A DNA stretch of 64,000 bases. Source: Elusimicrobiota bacterium. GTDB lineage: Bacteria; Elusimicrobiota; Elusimicrobia; UBA1565; UBA9628. The notes below the pieces were generated by a model. It ran no database searches. It was not told the DNA's origin and saw nothing but the letters and a program-made list of their open reading frames with translations. This document shows, piece by piece, positions 1 to 8,780 of this stretch (within the stretch, counting starts at the first letter, position 1; every line of letters begins with the position of its first letter). A program made the position numbers and the translations under genes. Location of the stretch: positions 186,001-250,000 of the forward strand of contig JACRDT010000010.1 of assembly GCA_016212795.1 (NCBI GenBank), written 5' to 3'.

Positions 1-303
1 CAGGTCGGCGTCGGCGTCATGGCGCTCGAGTCCCGCCAGTACCGGGTCGCGTTCTGCGCCGTCGGGCCGGTGCCGACGCGGGCGGAGAGCATCGAGGCCC
101 TGCTCAAGGGCAAGGAACTCTCCGACCGGCTCATCGCCAAGGCCAAGGCCTTGATCCCCGACGAGATCTCCCCGATCACGGACATCAGGGCCTCCAAGGA
201 GTACAGGTCCCGCATGGCGGGCGTCATGCTGGACCGGGCGCTCAAGACGGCCGTCTCCAGGCTCGAGGGCAAGGGCCCGGCCTACGGGACCAGCCAGGTG
301 TGA
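1..303 (+). CDS. Xanthine dehydrogenase / CO dehydrogenase-type FAD-binding subunit, C-terminal part
   Basis: The gene is cut by the window edge; the frame is open from base 1 and ends in TGA at 301-303. The visible 100 residues look like the C-terminal domain of the flavoprotein (CoxM/CutM/XdhB) subunit of molybdenum hydroxylases, with a run such as SIEALLKGKEL followed by I-x-D-I-R-A-S-x-E-Y-R, the usual end of that family. The subunit would carry electrons through FAD between the iron-sulfur subunit and the acceptor. The next two genes encode the 2Fe-2S and molybdopterin subunits, which makes the assignment firm despite the truncation. The FAD-binding N-terminal part is outside the window, and the substrate cannot be told. 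Confidence 0.85.
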   Translation, partial: QVGVGVMALESRQYRVAFCAVGPVPTRAESIEALLKGKELSDRLIAKAKALIPDEISPITDIRASKEYRSRMAGVMLDRALKTAVSRLEGKGPAYGTSQV

Positions 304-305
304 CC

Positions 306-773
306 ATGAAAAGGACGACGATCAACCTGAAGCTCAACGGGGTGGCCAGGCGGGCCGAGGTCGAGCCCAGCGACACCCTCCTGGAGGTCCTGCGCGACAA
401 GCTGGGCATCAAGAGCGCCAAGGTCGGCTGCGACCGCGGGGACTGCGGGACCTGCACGGTCCTCATGAACGGGAGGACCGTGAGGTCCTGCCTGGTGCTG
501 GCCCCGGAGGCCGAGGGCTGCGAGGTCGTGACCCTCGAGGGCGTCTCGAAGGGAGGGGGGACCGCGCTGCAGAAGGCCTTCGTCCGGCACAACTCCTTCC
601 AGTGCGGCTTCTGCGCGCCGGGCGTGGTGCTCTCCGCGACGGAGCTCCTCGCGAAGGACTCCAAGCCCGACCGCCGCGACATCCAGGAGGCCATCGGCGG
701 CAACCTCTGCCGCTGCACGGGCTACCAGCCGATCATCGACGCGATCGAGGACGCGGCAGGCACGAAGCCTTGA
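306..773 (+). CDS. 2Fe-2S subunit of a molybdenum hydroxylase (CoxS/XdhC-type)
   Basis: This 155-residue protein has both iron-sulfur domains of the family. A plant-ferredoxin-type cluster site is formed by C42, C47, C50 and C62, and the C-terminal helical domain carries C100-x2-C103 and C135-R-C137-T-G-Y. The length is normal for the small subunit. It passes electrons from the molybdenum site to the FAD subunit. ATG at 306 is chosen; a GTG at 300, overlapping the upstream stop, would add two residues. The three subunits are tightly spaced and surely one operon. The order here is FAD, FeS, Mo. Confidence 0.95.
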   Translation: MKRTTINLKLNGVARRAEVEPSDTLLEVLRDKLGIKSAKVGCDRGDCGTCTVLMNGRTVRSCLVLAPEAEGCEVVTLEGVSKGGGTALQKAFVRHNSFQCGFCAPGVVLSATELLAKDSKPDRRDIQEAIGGNLCRCTGYQPIIDAIEDAAGTKP

Positions 774-806
774 TTTCCCCGGCCGGAAGACGGCCAGGAG
801 CCAACG

Positions 807-3302
807 ATGGCAAAACTTGAGACGACGCAGAAGGCGAAGGCCGGCCGCGGCAGCCACGGCTCCAACGGCGGCAAGCAGGCCGCGGGAGCGAAGCCAGGGT
901 TTGCGGCCCGGGGGCCGGAGGCCGAGCGCCGCGGGCCTGAGCCGGCCCTGCGGTCCGTCGGGAAGTCGGTCGAGCGCGTGGACGGCTGGGAGAAGGTCTC
1001 GGGCGCGGCCAAGTTCGTCGACGACATCGAGTTCGGGCCGGGGCTGCTCTACGCCGCGGTCGTGGAGAGCCCGCACGCCCACGCCCTGATCAAGCGCATC
1101 GACGCCAGATCCGCCGAGGCCGTGCCGGGCGTGGTGAAGGTCGTGACGGGGAAGGATTTCCCGTACACCTTCGGGCTCTACATGAAGGACCGCCACATCT
1201 TCGCCCAGGACCGGGTTCGCTTCGTGGGCGAGCAGGTGGCCGCCGTCATCGCCTGGGACCCCAAGACGGCCTCGCGCGCCGCCCGGCTCGTCAAGGTCGA
1301 GTACGAGGAGCTCCCGGCCATCTTCGACCCCGTGGCGGCCCTGGCCAGGAACGCGCCCCTCATCCACCCGGGGCTCGGCGACTACCCGCGCGTGCCCTGG
1401 TTCTTCCCCAAGGCCAAGACCAACGTCGCGCACTGGCGCAAGACCAGGAAGGGCGACATGGACAAGGGCTTCAAGGACGCCGACGTGATCCTCGAGGACG
1501 CCTACACCGTGCCGCGCTACGCCCACTGCGCCATCGAGATCCACGGCGCCGTCGGGCTCTACGACGCCTCGGGCAGGCTGACGGTGTGGACGGCCTCGCA
1601 GTCGCCCTTCACCCAGCGGCATGGCTTCGCGGAGGCGCTGGCGCCCTTGGGCCTCTCGCACAAGGACATCCGGGTCGTGACGCCCTACGTGGGCGGGGGC
1701 TTCGGGGGCAAGGCCGGGGTCTCGATGGAGATCCTGGGGGCCGCCCTGGCGACCAAGGTCCAGGGGCATCCCGTGAAGGTCCTGTGGTCGCGGGCGCAGG
1801 AGTTCGTCAACACCTACCAGCGCCAGGGCGTCGTGGCCCAGCTCAAGCTGGGCGCGAGGAAGGACGGCACCATCACGGCCCTGGAGCACAAGCTCTACTG
1901 GGACGCCGGCGCCTACGTCGAGTACGGCGCCAACGTGGTCAACGCCGCCGGGCTCTCGGCGTGCGGTCCCTACCGGGTGGACAACCTCAACATCGACTCC
2001 GTCTGCGTGTACACCAACCTCCCGCCGGGCGGCCCCTACCGGGGCTTCGGCTATTCCGAGTTCATGTTCGGGCTGGAGTCACACATGACTCGCATGGCCA
2101 AGAAGCTGGGCCTGGACCCGGTGGCGTTCCGGCGGAAGAACGCCATCAGGGAGGGCGACGCGCTCGCCTACGGGGCGCCCATGAACCCGACCGGCATCCT
2201 GGAGGCCATCGACAAGGTGGCCGCCGAGGTCGAATGGGGGAAGGCCGCGGGCTCCAAGGACCCCAGGAAGGCGGTCGGCAAGAGCGTCGTCCTCTTCTGG
2301 AAGGCGCCGGCCATGCCGCCCAACGCCTCCTCGGCGGCCTTCCTCAAGTTCAACGAGGACGGCAGCCTCAACATCCTGGTCTCGGGCATGGAGATCGGCC
2401 AAGGCCTCTACACGGCCGTGGCCCAGATCGCCGGCGAGATCCTCGCCGTGCCGGCCGCCAAGATCCGGGTGGAGACGCCGGACACGGACCGCAACCCGTA
2501 CGAGTGGCAGACCGTCGGGTCGCACGTGACCTGGGGCTGCGGCAACGCGGTCAAGAAGGCCGCCATCGACGCCCGGGAGCAGATCTTCGACCTCGTGGAG
2601 CGGGCTCTCCACGTGGACAGGGCGTCGCTGTACCTGGAGGACGAGCGGGTCAAGAGCCGCAACAAGCCCGGCTGGGGCCTGCGCCTGAGGGACTTCGTCA
2701 TCGCCGGCATCCAGGTGGAGGACTTCACCTACAAGGGCGGCCCCATCATGGGGCGGGGCGTGTTCCTGCCGGAGTTCTCTTCGGCCATCGGCGACCCCGA
2801 GACGAGCCAGGGCGGGCACCCCAACGTGCACTACACCACGGGGGCGGCGGGCGTGGTCATCGAGGTCGACCGGGAGACGGGCAAGGTCCGCATCCTCAAG
2901 GCCGCGCTGGCCGTGGACGTGGGCAAGGCCATCAACCCGGGCCTGGTGAACCAGCAGATCATCGGCGGCCTGGTCCAGGGCTTCGGCACGGCCCTCTACG
3001 AGGACATGCGGTTCGACGCCAAGGGGAGGTTGCTCAACGCCAACTTCTCGGATTACAAGATTCCGACGGCCCTGGACATCCCGGACAAGATCGTGCCCAT
3101 CATCGTCGAGGTCCCCCAGCCGGACGGGCCCTTCGGCGCCCGCGGGGTCGGCGAGCATACCATGATCCCGGCCGCTCCCCTGATCGCCAACGCGGTCGAG
3201 GATGCCGTCGGGGCGCGCGTCAAGTCCATGCCGGTCACGGCGGAGAAGATCGCGCTGGCGTTGGCTGCCGGGAAGCCCAAGACCCCGGGCAAGGACCGTT
3301 GA
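807..3302 (+). CDS. Molybdopterin-binding catalytic subunit of a xanthine dehydrogenase/CO dehydrogenase-type hydroxylase
   Basis: This 831-residue subunit of the molybdenum hydroxylase family would bind the molybdopterin cofactor and oxidise the substrate. It has the glycine-rich GGGFGGK cofactor loop (about residue 298), the PYRGFGYSE segment (about 410), a Q-T-V-G-S-H stretch and a C-terminal G-V-G-E-H, where the Glu matches the catalytic glutamate of the family. The first 50 or so residues are a Lys/Gly/Pro-rich extension before the usual start of the domain; its role is unknown. A GGAG sits just before the ATG. I do not see the CoxL-specific A-Y-x-C-S-F-R loop, so the enzyme is more likely a general xanthine-dehydrogenase-like hydroxylase than a true CO dehydrogenase. 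Confidence 0.93.
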   Translation: MAKLETTQKAKAGRGSHGSNGGKQAAGAKPGFAARGPEAERRGPEPALRSVGKSVERVDGWEKVSGAAKFVDDIEFGPGLLYAAVVESPHAHALIKRIDARSAEAVPGVVKVVTGKDFPYTFGLYMKDRHIFAQDRVRFVGEQVAAVIAWDPKTASRAARLVKVEYEELPAIFDPVAALARNAPLIHPGLGDYPRVPWFFPKAKTNVAHWRKTRKGDMDKGFKDADVILEDAYTVPRYAHCAIEIHGAVGLYDASGRLTVWTASQSPFTQRHGFAEALAPLGLSHKDIRVVTPYVGGGFGGKAGVSMEILGAALATKVQGHPVKVLWSRAQEFVNTYQRQGVVAQLKLGARKDGTITALEHKLYWDAGAYVEYGANVVNAAGLSACGPYRVDNLNIDSVCVYTNLPPGGPYRGFGYSEFMFGLESHMTRMAKKLGLDPVAFRRKNAIREGDALAYGAPMNPTGILEAIDKVAAEVEWGKAAGSKDPRKAVGKSVVLFWKAPAMPPNASSAAFLKFNEDGSLNILVSGMEIGQGLYTAVAQIAGEILAVPAAKIRVETPDTDRNPYEWQTVGSHVTWGCGNAVKKAAIDAREQIFDLVERALHVDRASLYLEDERVKSRNKPGWGLRLRDFVIAGIQVEDFTYKGGPIMGRGVFLPEFSSAIGDPETSQGGHPNVHYTTGAAGVVIEVDRETGKVRILKAALAVDVGKAINPGLVNQQIIGGLVQGFGTALYEDMRFDAKGRLLNANFSDYKIPTALDIPDKIVPIIVEVPQPDGPFGARGVGEHTMIPAAPLIANAVEDAVGARVKSMPVTAEKIALALAAGKPKTPGKDR

Positions 3303-3306
3303 GCCC

Positions 3307-4056
3307 GTGAGCTCCAGGGTGCTGGCCGCGGCCCTCCTCGCGGCGGTCCTCGGCCCGGCCTGCGCCCAGCCTCCTTCCTCGCCGCCGGCGGGGCGCCGGC
3401 ACGACGCCCGTCCCCGGCCCCGCTCCTGCCCCGTGGCGGACGCCGTCCTGGCCGGGGACGCGGCCCGGGTGAAGGCGGCGGTCTCCAGGGGGGGCGACCT
3501 CAACTGCGTGGGCGGGGGCACCAGGACGCCCGTCGCCCAGGCGCTCGACGCCTGGGTGGACAAGAAGGACGCCGCTTCCGCCGAGATCGCGCGGCTGCTG
3601 CTCTCGAAGGGAGCCAAGCTGTCGGACCCGCAGCGGTACTTCACGGTCGCGCTGAATGCCGTGCAGGACGACCTGGTCATGGCGCTCAAGGTGCCGCGGG
3701 CCGTGGTCGCCAGGGACATCTTCTCCCTCGCCTACCTGCGGGGCGACGCGACCAAGAGGAACCAGAAGTCGCGCCGTCAAATCGAGCTCCTGTTCAAGAA
3801 GGGAGCCGCCGTCAACGCGACCGACCCCAAGACCGGCGATTCCCTGCTCCACATCGCGGTGCGCCTCAAGGACGTCGAGCTCATCCGGATGCTCAAGTCC
3901 CGGGGCGCGGACGTCCGCCTCAAGCATCCCAGGAACGGCCAGACCCCGATCCAGGCGGCCGAGGCCGGCCTGAAGACCAAGAGCGCCGAGGTCTTCGAGG
4001 GTATCCTGGGCATCCTGCGGGAGCCGGGTCCCGGGCCCGCCGGGCGCAAGCGGTAA
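3307..4056 (+). CDS. Exported ankyrin-repeat protein
   Basis: The GTG at 3307, four bases after the upstream stop, gives a 249-residue protein with a short hydrophobic signal sequence ending near A-C-A-Q. The Pro/Arg-rich stretch after it is probably a linker. The rest is helical with ankyrin-type repeats; the clearest is near residue 175, with D-S-L-L-H-I-A-V-R-L-K-D-V-E-L-I and then G-A-D-V. Ankyrin arrays bind other proteins, and no catalytic motif is seen. The longer open frame starting inside the preceding gene is not used because it lacks the signal sequence. The Cys near the cleavage site does not sit in a good lipobox, so I do not call it a lipoprotein. Confidence 0.75.
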   Translation: MSSRVLAAALLAAVLGPACAQPPSSPPAGRRHDARPRPRSCPVADAVLAGDAARVKAAVSRGGDLNCVGGGTRTPVAQALDAWVDKKDAASAEIARLLLSKGAKLSDPQRYFTVALNAVQDDLVMALKVPRAVVARDIFSLAYLRGDATKRNQKSRRQIELLFKKGAAVNATDPKTGDSLLHIAVRLKDVELIRMLKSRGADVRLKHPRNGQTPIQAAEAGLKTKSAEVFEGILGILREPGPGPAGRKR

Positions 4057-4065
4057 CGCCCCCCC

Positions 4066-4722
4066 ATGAGTACCCGGCGCCCGCCTTTCGTCCTTTGGGA
4101 TTTCAACGGGACGCTCCTCGACGACGCCTGGCTCTGCGTCGAATGCCTCAACGCGCTCCGCCGGCGCCGGTCCATGCCCGAGGTGTCCCTCGGGTTCTAC
4201 CTGGAGCATTTCGGGTTCCCGGTCGTCGATTTCTACATGAAGGCGGGCTTCACCTTCGAGGACGAGCCGTTCGCGGCCGTCGCCCAGGAATGGGTGGACC
4301 TGTACCACGAGAGGCTCTGGACCGAGGTGCGGCTGCATGAGGGCGCCGCCGGGGTCCTCCAGACCCTGCACGCCGGGGGCTGCCGGCAGGGCATCCTCTC
4401 GGCCTACCACCACACCATGCTCGAGAAGGCCGCCCGGCACTTCGGGATCCGCGACAACCTCGACCCCTTGCTGGGCCTCGACGACCACCACGCCGCGGGG
4501 AAGGAGGAGCTGGGCGTCCGGTGGGTCCGCTCCTGCGGCGTCTTGCCCGAGGACCTCATCCTGATCGGCGACACCCTGCACGACCGCGACGTGGCGCGGG
4601 CCATGGGCATCCGCTGCGGCCTGGTCTGCCGGGGGCACCAGGCCAGGGCCCGTCTGGAGGCGTCGGGCGTGGCCGTGCTGGAGGACATCCGGTCGGTCCC
4701 CGGCTTCCTGGCGTCGTCGTGA
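4066..4722 (+). CDS. HAD-family hydrolase, phosphoglycolate-phosphatase-like
   Basis: This 218-residue protein has the HAD motifs in order. Motif I is D12-F-N14-G-T, with Asn where most phosphatases have the second Asp. A Ser follows in G-I-L-S-A-Y, then the Lys of A-A-G-K-E, and last G-D-T-x3-D-R-D. The helical cap between motifs I and II fits the phosphoglycolate phosphatase/beta-phosphoglucomutase subclass. The D-x-N variant is seen in known HAD relatives and does not by itself mean loss of activity. The substrate cannot be inferred. The gene overlaps mutY by four bases and so is probably co-translated with it. Confidence 0.85.
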   Translation: MSTRRPPFVLWDFNGTLLDDAWLCVECLNALRRRRSMPEVSLGFYLEHFGFPVVDFYMKAGFTFEDEPFAAVAQEWVDLYHERLWTEVRLHEGAAGVLQTLHAGGCRQGILSAYHHTMLEKAARHFGIRDNLDPLLGLDDHHAAGKEELGVRWVRSCGVLPEDLILIGDTLHDRDVARAMGIRCGLVCRGHQARARLEASGVAVLEDIRSVPGFLASS

Positions 4723-5687
4723 CCCTGCGCGACGTACTCCTCGGCTGGTACCGGCGGCACGGCCGCGACCTCCCGTGGCGCCGCACCAGGGACCCCTACC
4801 GGGTCTGGGTCTCCGAGGTCATGCTCCAGCAGACGACCGTGGCGACGGTCCTGCCGCGCTACGGGCGGCTCCTCGCGAGGTTCCCGACCATCCGCGCGCT
4901 CGCCGGCGCCCGGCGGCGCGACGTGCTCGCGGCGTGGTCCGGGCTCGGCTACTACCGCCGCGCCGCGTCCCTCCATCAGGCGGCCAAGGAGATCGTCCGG
5001 CGGCACGGGGGCGTGTTCCCGGCGGACCCCCGGGTCAAGCTGCCCGGCGTGGGGGACTACACCAGGGCGGCGGTCCTCTCCATCGCCTACGGCGTGCCGG
5101 TGGCGGCGGTGGACGTGAACGTCGGCAGGGTCCTGTCGAGGCTCAAGGGGCTCGAGGGGGGCGCCGGGCGTCCCGCGGCGGTGGCGGCGCTGGCCCAGCG
5201 GATGCTCCCCGCGCGCCGCCCGGGGGATTGGACCCAAGCCCTCATGGACCTGGGCGCGATGGTCTGCCTGCCGAGCGGCCCGCGCTGCCCGCTATGCCCG
5301 CTGGTCCGGCGCTGCCGCGCGAGTCGCCAGGGGCTCCTGAGCGCGGCGGCCGGCTCGGGAAGGGCGAGGAAGCCGCGAAGCGTGAGGCTCGATTGCTCGC
5401 TCTGCGTCCGGGACGGCAAGGTCCTGCTGGAGAGGCGCGGCGCCGGGCTGCTGGCCGGCCACTGGGGTCTGCCCGAAGGGCTCCCCCGGTCAAGGACGGC
5501 GAAGGTGCTGGCCACGGTCCGCCACCGCATCACCCATCATGACGTCACGCTCACCCTGCGGTCCGGCCAAGCCCCCGGCCGGGTCCTCGGCGCAAGCCTG
5601 CGGTGGGTCGCCAGGTCGGAGCTCTCCCGCCAGCTGGTCTCGAGCCTCTGGCGCAAGGCGCTGGCGGCGGTCTATTCCAGGCCGTAG
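4719..5687 (+). CDS. mutY: Adenine DNA glycosylase MutY
   Basis: This 322-residue protein removes adenine mispaired with 8-oxoguanine. The N-terminal helix-hairpin-helix glycosylase domain has LPWR at 18-21, the catalytic Glu E33 in S-E-V-M-L-Q-Q-T, the L-P-G-V-G-x-Y-T hairpin and the catalytic Asp D132 in V-D-V-N-V. The 4Fe-4S cluster loop is exact: C183-x6-C190-x2-C193-x5-C199. The C-terminal third, with L-L-A-G-H-W-G-L-P-E-G, is the Nudix-like domain that recognises 8-oxoG. The GTG at 4719 shares bases with the upstream TGA and starts right at the family N terminus. The 3' end overlaps the convergent neighbour by 16 bases. Confidence 0.95.
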   Translation: MTLRDVLLGWYRRHGRDLPWRRTRDPYRVWVSEVMLQQTTVATVLPRYGRLLARFPTIRALAGARRRDVLAAWSGLGYYRRAASLHQAAKEIVRRHGGVFPADPRVKLPGVGDYTRAAVLSIAYGVPVAAVDVNVGRVLSRLKGLEGGAGRPAAVAALAQRMLPARRPGDWTQALMDLGAMVCLPSGPRCPLCPLVRRCRASRQGLLSAAAGSGRARKPRSVRLDCSLCVRDGKVLLERRGAGLLAGHWGLPEGLPRSRTAKVLATVRHRITHHDVTLTLRSGQAPGRVLGASLRWVARSELSRQLVSSLWRKALAAVYSRP

Positions 5688-7678
5688 ACCCTGACGGCCG
5701 GCCGTCCCGCCGGTTTGGCCGCCGGTCCGGCTTCCCCGCCGTGGAGGAGCTTGGCGGTGTTGTCGCTGTGGAAGCCTATCGAGATGGGGATGAACCGGCC
5801 GGTGAGCCACTCGATCCAGGTGGAGCTTCCGCGCCGGGTGAACTTGAGCAGGGCGCCCTCCTCGGTCCGGCCGATGACGCTCCCAGGCCCGCCGGGAAGA
5901 GGACCACGTCCCCTCCCGCCAACGCCGCTCCGGAGGGCGTCGGGGACGCTCGGCCTCCGGCCTGGGCCGCGCCCGGTCTCCTCTTCGATGAAGCGCTCGA
6001 GCAGGCTCCGGTCGGCCTTCTCCGCCAGCACCCAGCCGATGTTGAGGTGCAGGCGCCCGCCCTCGCGGTGCGCCAGGATGGACTCCGTGGTGAGGACGAT
6101 CTCCAGCCCCGTGCGGCGGGCCGTCTCGGCGATGAAGGCCAGCATCCCTTCGTCGGCCTGGGCGCTGTTAAACGGGTCGTGGGTGAGCTGGCTCAGGAAG
6201 CTCAGGCCGGCGGCGAGCACGGCCTTGCCCGCCGGATGGCGGAGCTTGCGCCACCAGTTCGTGAAGACGCCGCCGCGGGACCCGAAATCGTCGCCGAAGA
6301 AGGCTCGTCCGGCCCACCCGATGTTGCCGCCGTAGTGGTAGCCGATGAAGTTCCTTCCCGCGATGTCCGCCGGCTCGAGCCTGCTCTCGCCCACCTCGCC
6401 GACCGCGACCTGGGCCATGCTCAGGAAGCCGTGGCGCGACCAGCGGCCCGCGAGCCAGTGGTCGGCCAGGGCGTGCGCCGGCTCGGTCCGCAGGTGATAA
6501 AGGAGGTAGTTCGCGAAGACGACGTCCGCCTTCTGCCGGGTCACGATCCGATGCTGCCTGGGGTCGTCGAGGTCGACCCAGGCGGGCTTGATCCAGCCGG
6601 CCAGGGGCTCCTTGAGCTGCAGGAGGCCGCCGGGCCTCGCGTCGAAGTAGCCTTCAAGCCCGAGCGCGGCGAAGACCTTAGCGTCGCGCTCGGTCCGGCG
6701 GTAGAGGGCCCGGCCCGTGGTGAGGAGGCTCAGGAAGCTGATGTCGTAGGCCTTGATGGAGACCCTCCAGGCCGCCGGGTCCTGCCCGGCTCGGCGCAGA
6801 GCCTGCTCCACCATGATGGCGAGGCTGTACGACTCCGACCCGTAGCCCGCGCCCACGGACTGGAGGTCGAGGCGCTTGGAGCCGGAACGTTGGGCGACGA
6901 GCCCGTCGAGGTAGCGCGCCAAGGGCTCTTTCCATAAAGGATAGTCCCGGAAGATGTAGGTCCACTCCTCGGCCCGGTGCTCCGTATGCCCGACCAGGAG
7001 GTCCGCCAGCCCCTTGCGCTCGGCGGCCGAGTCCGCTTCGTCGCCCCGGACGAAGGCGAGGTACCTCGAGAGCGTGGGGAACCCCACCTGCTCGGCGCGC
7101 GCCTCCATCCAGGGGCGCAGGATGGCGACGAGGTCGGCTTTCCAGGCTCCTTCCCGGATGGCCGAGCCGTAGGCCGAGGCGCGCACGCGCTGCGAGAGCG
7201 CTTCGGCCGCTCCCGGATGCTCGGCGAAGATCCTGTCGAGGGCGTCGGCCAGGCCCGCCGCGGCGAGCCCCTCGGGCGTCGCGTCGACGCCGGCTTCTCC
7301 GTTCGGCGCTTGCCGGTCGAAGAGGCGCGACGACTCGGCCAGGGCGGCCTGCGCCCCTTCTCCCGACGGGGCGTGGAGGGCTTCCTGCATCCTGGCCAGT
7401 GATTCCTCGGCCGGGGCCGTGAGCGTGAGCGCGGGGGCACCTGGGACCGCCGGGGCTCCCAGCGAGGGCTGCAGGACGGCGTTCAAGCCCGGCAGCGGGG
7501 CGGGGGCGCCCGGAAGGTTCGGCAGCCCGATATGGATCCCCGTGTTCGAGAGAACGGCGGAGACGGCGGCGACCGCCGGGACGGGGCTAGCCGGCAGGCG
7601 GACCGGCGAGGCCTTTCCCGTCGGCCCGGCGTGGGCCGCGCTCGCCAGGAGGATGACGAGTCCCCAGAGATGTCTCAT
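5672..7678 (-). CDS. Exported protein with a CheR-like SAM-dependent methyltransferase domain
   Basis: This 668-residue protein has a signal peptide (cleavage after A-A-H-A-G, about residue 18) and then roughly 60 residues rich in Pro, Ala and Leu. A helical region leads to a domain at about 270-390 that resembles the CheR SAM-binding fold: V-G-A-G-Y-G-S-E-S-Y-S-L-A-I stands where CheR has its G-x-S-x-G-E-E-P-Y-S loop, followed by I-K-A-Y-D-I-S and D-V-V-F-A-N-Y-L-L-Y-H. The first Gly-rich loop is altered, so activity is uncertain. CheR enzymes are normally cytosolic; a secreted copy is odd, and SAM is not expected outside the cytoplasm. Its start overlaps the stop of the upstream gene as ATGA, so the two are co-translated. 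Confidence 0.65.
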   Translation of the reverse strand: MRHLWGLVILLASAAHAGPTGKASPVRLPASPVPAVAAVSAVLSNTGIHIGLPNLPGAPAPLPGLNAVLQPSLGAPAVPGAPALTLTAPAEESLARMQEALHAPSGEGAQAALAESSRLFDRQAPNGEAGVDATPEGLAAAGLADALDRIFAEHPGAAEALSQRVRASAYGSAIREGAWKADLVAILRPWMEARAEQVGFPTLSRYLAFVRGDEADSAAERKGLADLLVGHTEHRAEEWTYIFRDYPLWKEPLARYLDGLVAQRSGSKRLDLQSVGAGYGSESYSLAIMVEQALRRAGQDPAAWRVSIKAYDISFLSLLTTGRALYRRTERDAKVFAALGLEGYFDARPGGLLQLKEPLAGWIKPAWVDLDDPRQHRIVTRQKADVVFANYLLYHLRTEPAHALADHWLAGRWSRHGFLSMAQVAVGEVGESRLEPADIAGRNFIGYHYGGNIGWAGRAFFGDDFGSRGGVFTNWWRKLRHPAGKAVLAAGLSFLSQLTHDPFNSAQADEGMLAFIAETARRTGLEIVLTTESILAHREGGRLHLNIGWVLAEKADRSLLERFIEEETGRGPGRRPSVPDALRSGVGGRGRGPLPGGPGSVIGRTEEGALLKFTRRGSSTWIEWLTGRFIPISIGFHSDNTAKLLHGGEAGPAAKPAGRPAVRVYGLE

Positions 7679-8772
7679 CAGCGTGCGCCCCAGAACTGCG
7701 CGCAGACCAGCGCGTCGTATCGCGGGTTCTCCCTCCAGCCATCATGGGGGACGTACGGCGATCCGTTGTGGGACGCGACCTGCCCCCAGCGCCGGATGCA
7801 CTCGAGAGGGATGTGGGCGGGGACGGCCTGCTCGGCTTCCCCGTGCATCAGATTGCCGCGGTAGGTGCCGTCGGGCCTCCGGACCCGGCCGTCGAGGTCC
7901 GTGTTGAGGTCCCAGGTGGGGACGCCCCGGATATCGTACACCCAGCCCCCATCGTCGGCCCAGTAGGCGGCGCCGCTGGGGTTGTCCCCCGGCATGGACA
8001 CGTGGTCGGTCGCGCCCCTGAACGCCGAGACTGGCTCGCTCTTCTCCTCCGAGTGCTGGTACAGGCGCCAATCCTCGAAGAGGCTGCGGGCGGGGAAGCC
8101 TTTCTGGCGGACGACCGTCTCGGGGTCGATGTCCGTCCCGTGGTAGCCGCCCGTGAACGTGTCCGGCGGCAGGGCCGTCCCGTCGGGCAGGACCGCGACG
8201 GGCGGCTCGGCGTACGGCTCGTAGCCGAAACGGGCCGGCCGGACGGCTTGGGCGAGCGGCCGGCCGCGGACCGCGCCGTCCGGAGCCGCGTCATCCGCCT
8301 CGGCCGAAAGGGACTCGGCGTCCTTGCCGGAGTCCGGGTGGCCGGACTCCGGGATGAGGCCGTCGAAGAACTCGCGCCAGTGCTCGAACGACCACGGGTT
8401 CTGCTCGTCGTCATCGGCGGGGGAAAGGGCCCGCGGCGCGGCCCGACCCGGCAGGGCGGCCTCGGTGAAGGGCATGCGCGCCTCGAGGGACCACGGCTCC
8501 GGGACCGGCGCGGCCGGCACGGCCGGGGGAGCCGCCTGGCCGGCGGCAGGGGGCGCTGCGGGGAGAAGGGCGTCGGAGACGCTCGGCAGCGCGCTAGGCG
8601 CGGCGAGCGGCGTGTGGGGCCACTGCGGCGGCGCGATCACGACGACCGGGGTCGTCGGGATAGGGCGTCCAGTCTGGAGGGGAGCGCTCCCGACCGGGCG
8701 GACCTGGGCTTGGAGGGCCGTGGGCATCCAGCATGCCAGGGAGAGGACGAGCCGGCGGCTGAACCTGTCCAT
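7678..8772 (-). CDS. Exported ADP-ribosyltransferase-like protein (ExE toxin type)
   Basis: A signal peptide (about residues 1-22, ending L-Q-A-Q) is followed by about 120 residues of Pro/Ala-rich linker. The C-terminal 155 residues match the order of motifs in enterotoxin A and pertussis S1 ADP-ribosyltransferases. Strand 1 is G-Y-H211-G-T-D-x2-P-E-T-V-V-x3-G-F, a V-S-M replaces the S-T-S motif, W-V-Y-D-I-R follows, and then E312-A-E314 with I-P exactly seven and eight residues after the second Glu, as in both toxins. The first-strand Arg is His here, as in some other members of the fold. Family assignment is from recalled motifs, not a search. The target is unknown. It is co-transcribed with the CheR-like gene. 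Confidence 0.6.
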   Translation of the reverse strand: MDRFSRRLVLSLACWMPTALQAQVRPVGSAPLQTGRPIPTTPVVVIAPPQWPHTPLAAPSALPSVSDALLPAAPPAAGQAAPPAVPAAPVPEPWSLEARMPFTEAALPGRAAPRALSPADDDEQNPWSFEHWREFFDGLIPESGHPDSGKDAESLSAEADDAAPDGAVRGRPLAQAVRPARFGYEPYAEPPVAVLPDGTALPPDTFTGGYHGTDIDPETVVRQKGFPARSLFEDWRLYQHSEEKSEPVSAFRGATDHVSMPGDNPSGAAYWADDGGWVYDIRGVPTWDLNTDLDGRVRRPDGTYRGNLMHGEAEQAVPAHIPLECIRRWGQVASHNGSPYVPHDGWRENPRYDALVCAQFWGAR

Positions 8773-8780
8773 TCCCTATG

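Noticed and set aside
282..1889. Long minus-strand open frame opposite the molybdenum hydroxylase genes
   Set aside because: Its translation is low-complexity Arg/Gly/Leu/Asp and it lies antisense to two clear genes; high GC makes such frames common.
807..3302. True form I CO dehydrogenase large subunit (CoxL)
   Set aside because: I do not see the A-Y-x-C-S-F-R active-site loop, so the substrate stays open.
3307..3370. Lipoprotein signal in the ankyrin protein
   Set aside because: The residues before the Cys (L-G-P-A-C) do not fit a lipobox; signal peptidase I cleavage is as likely.
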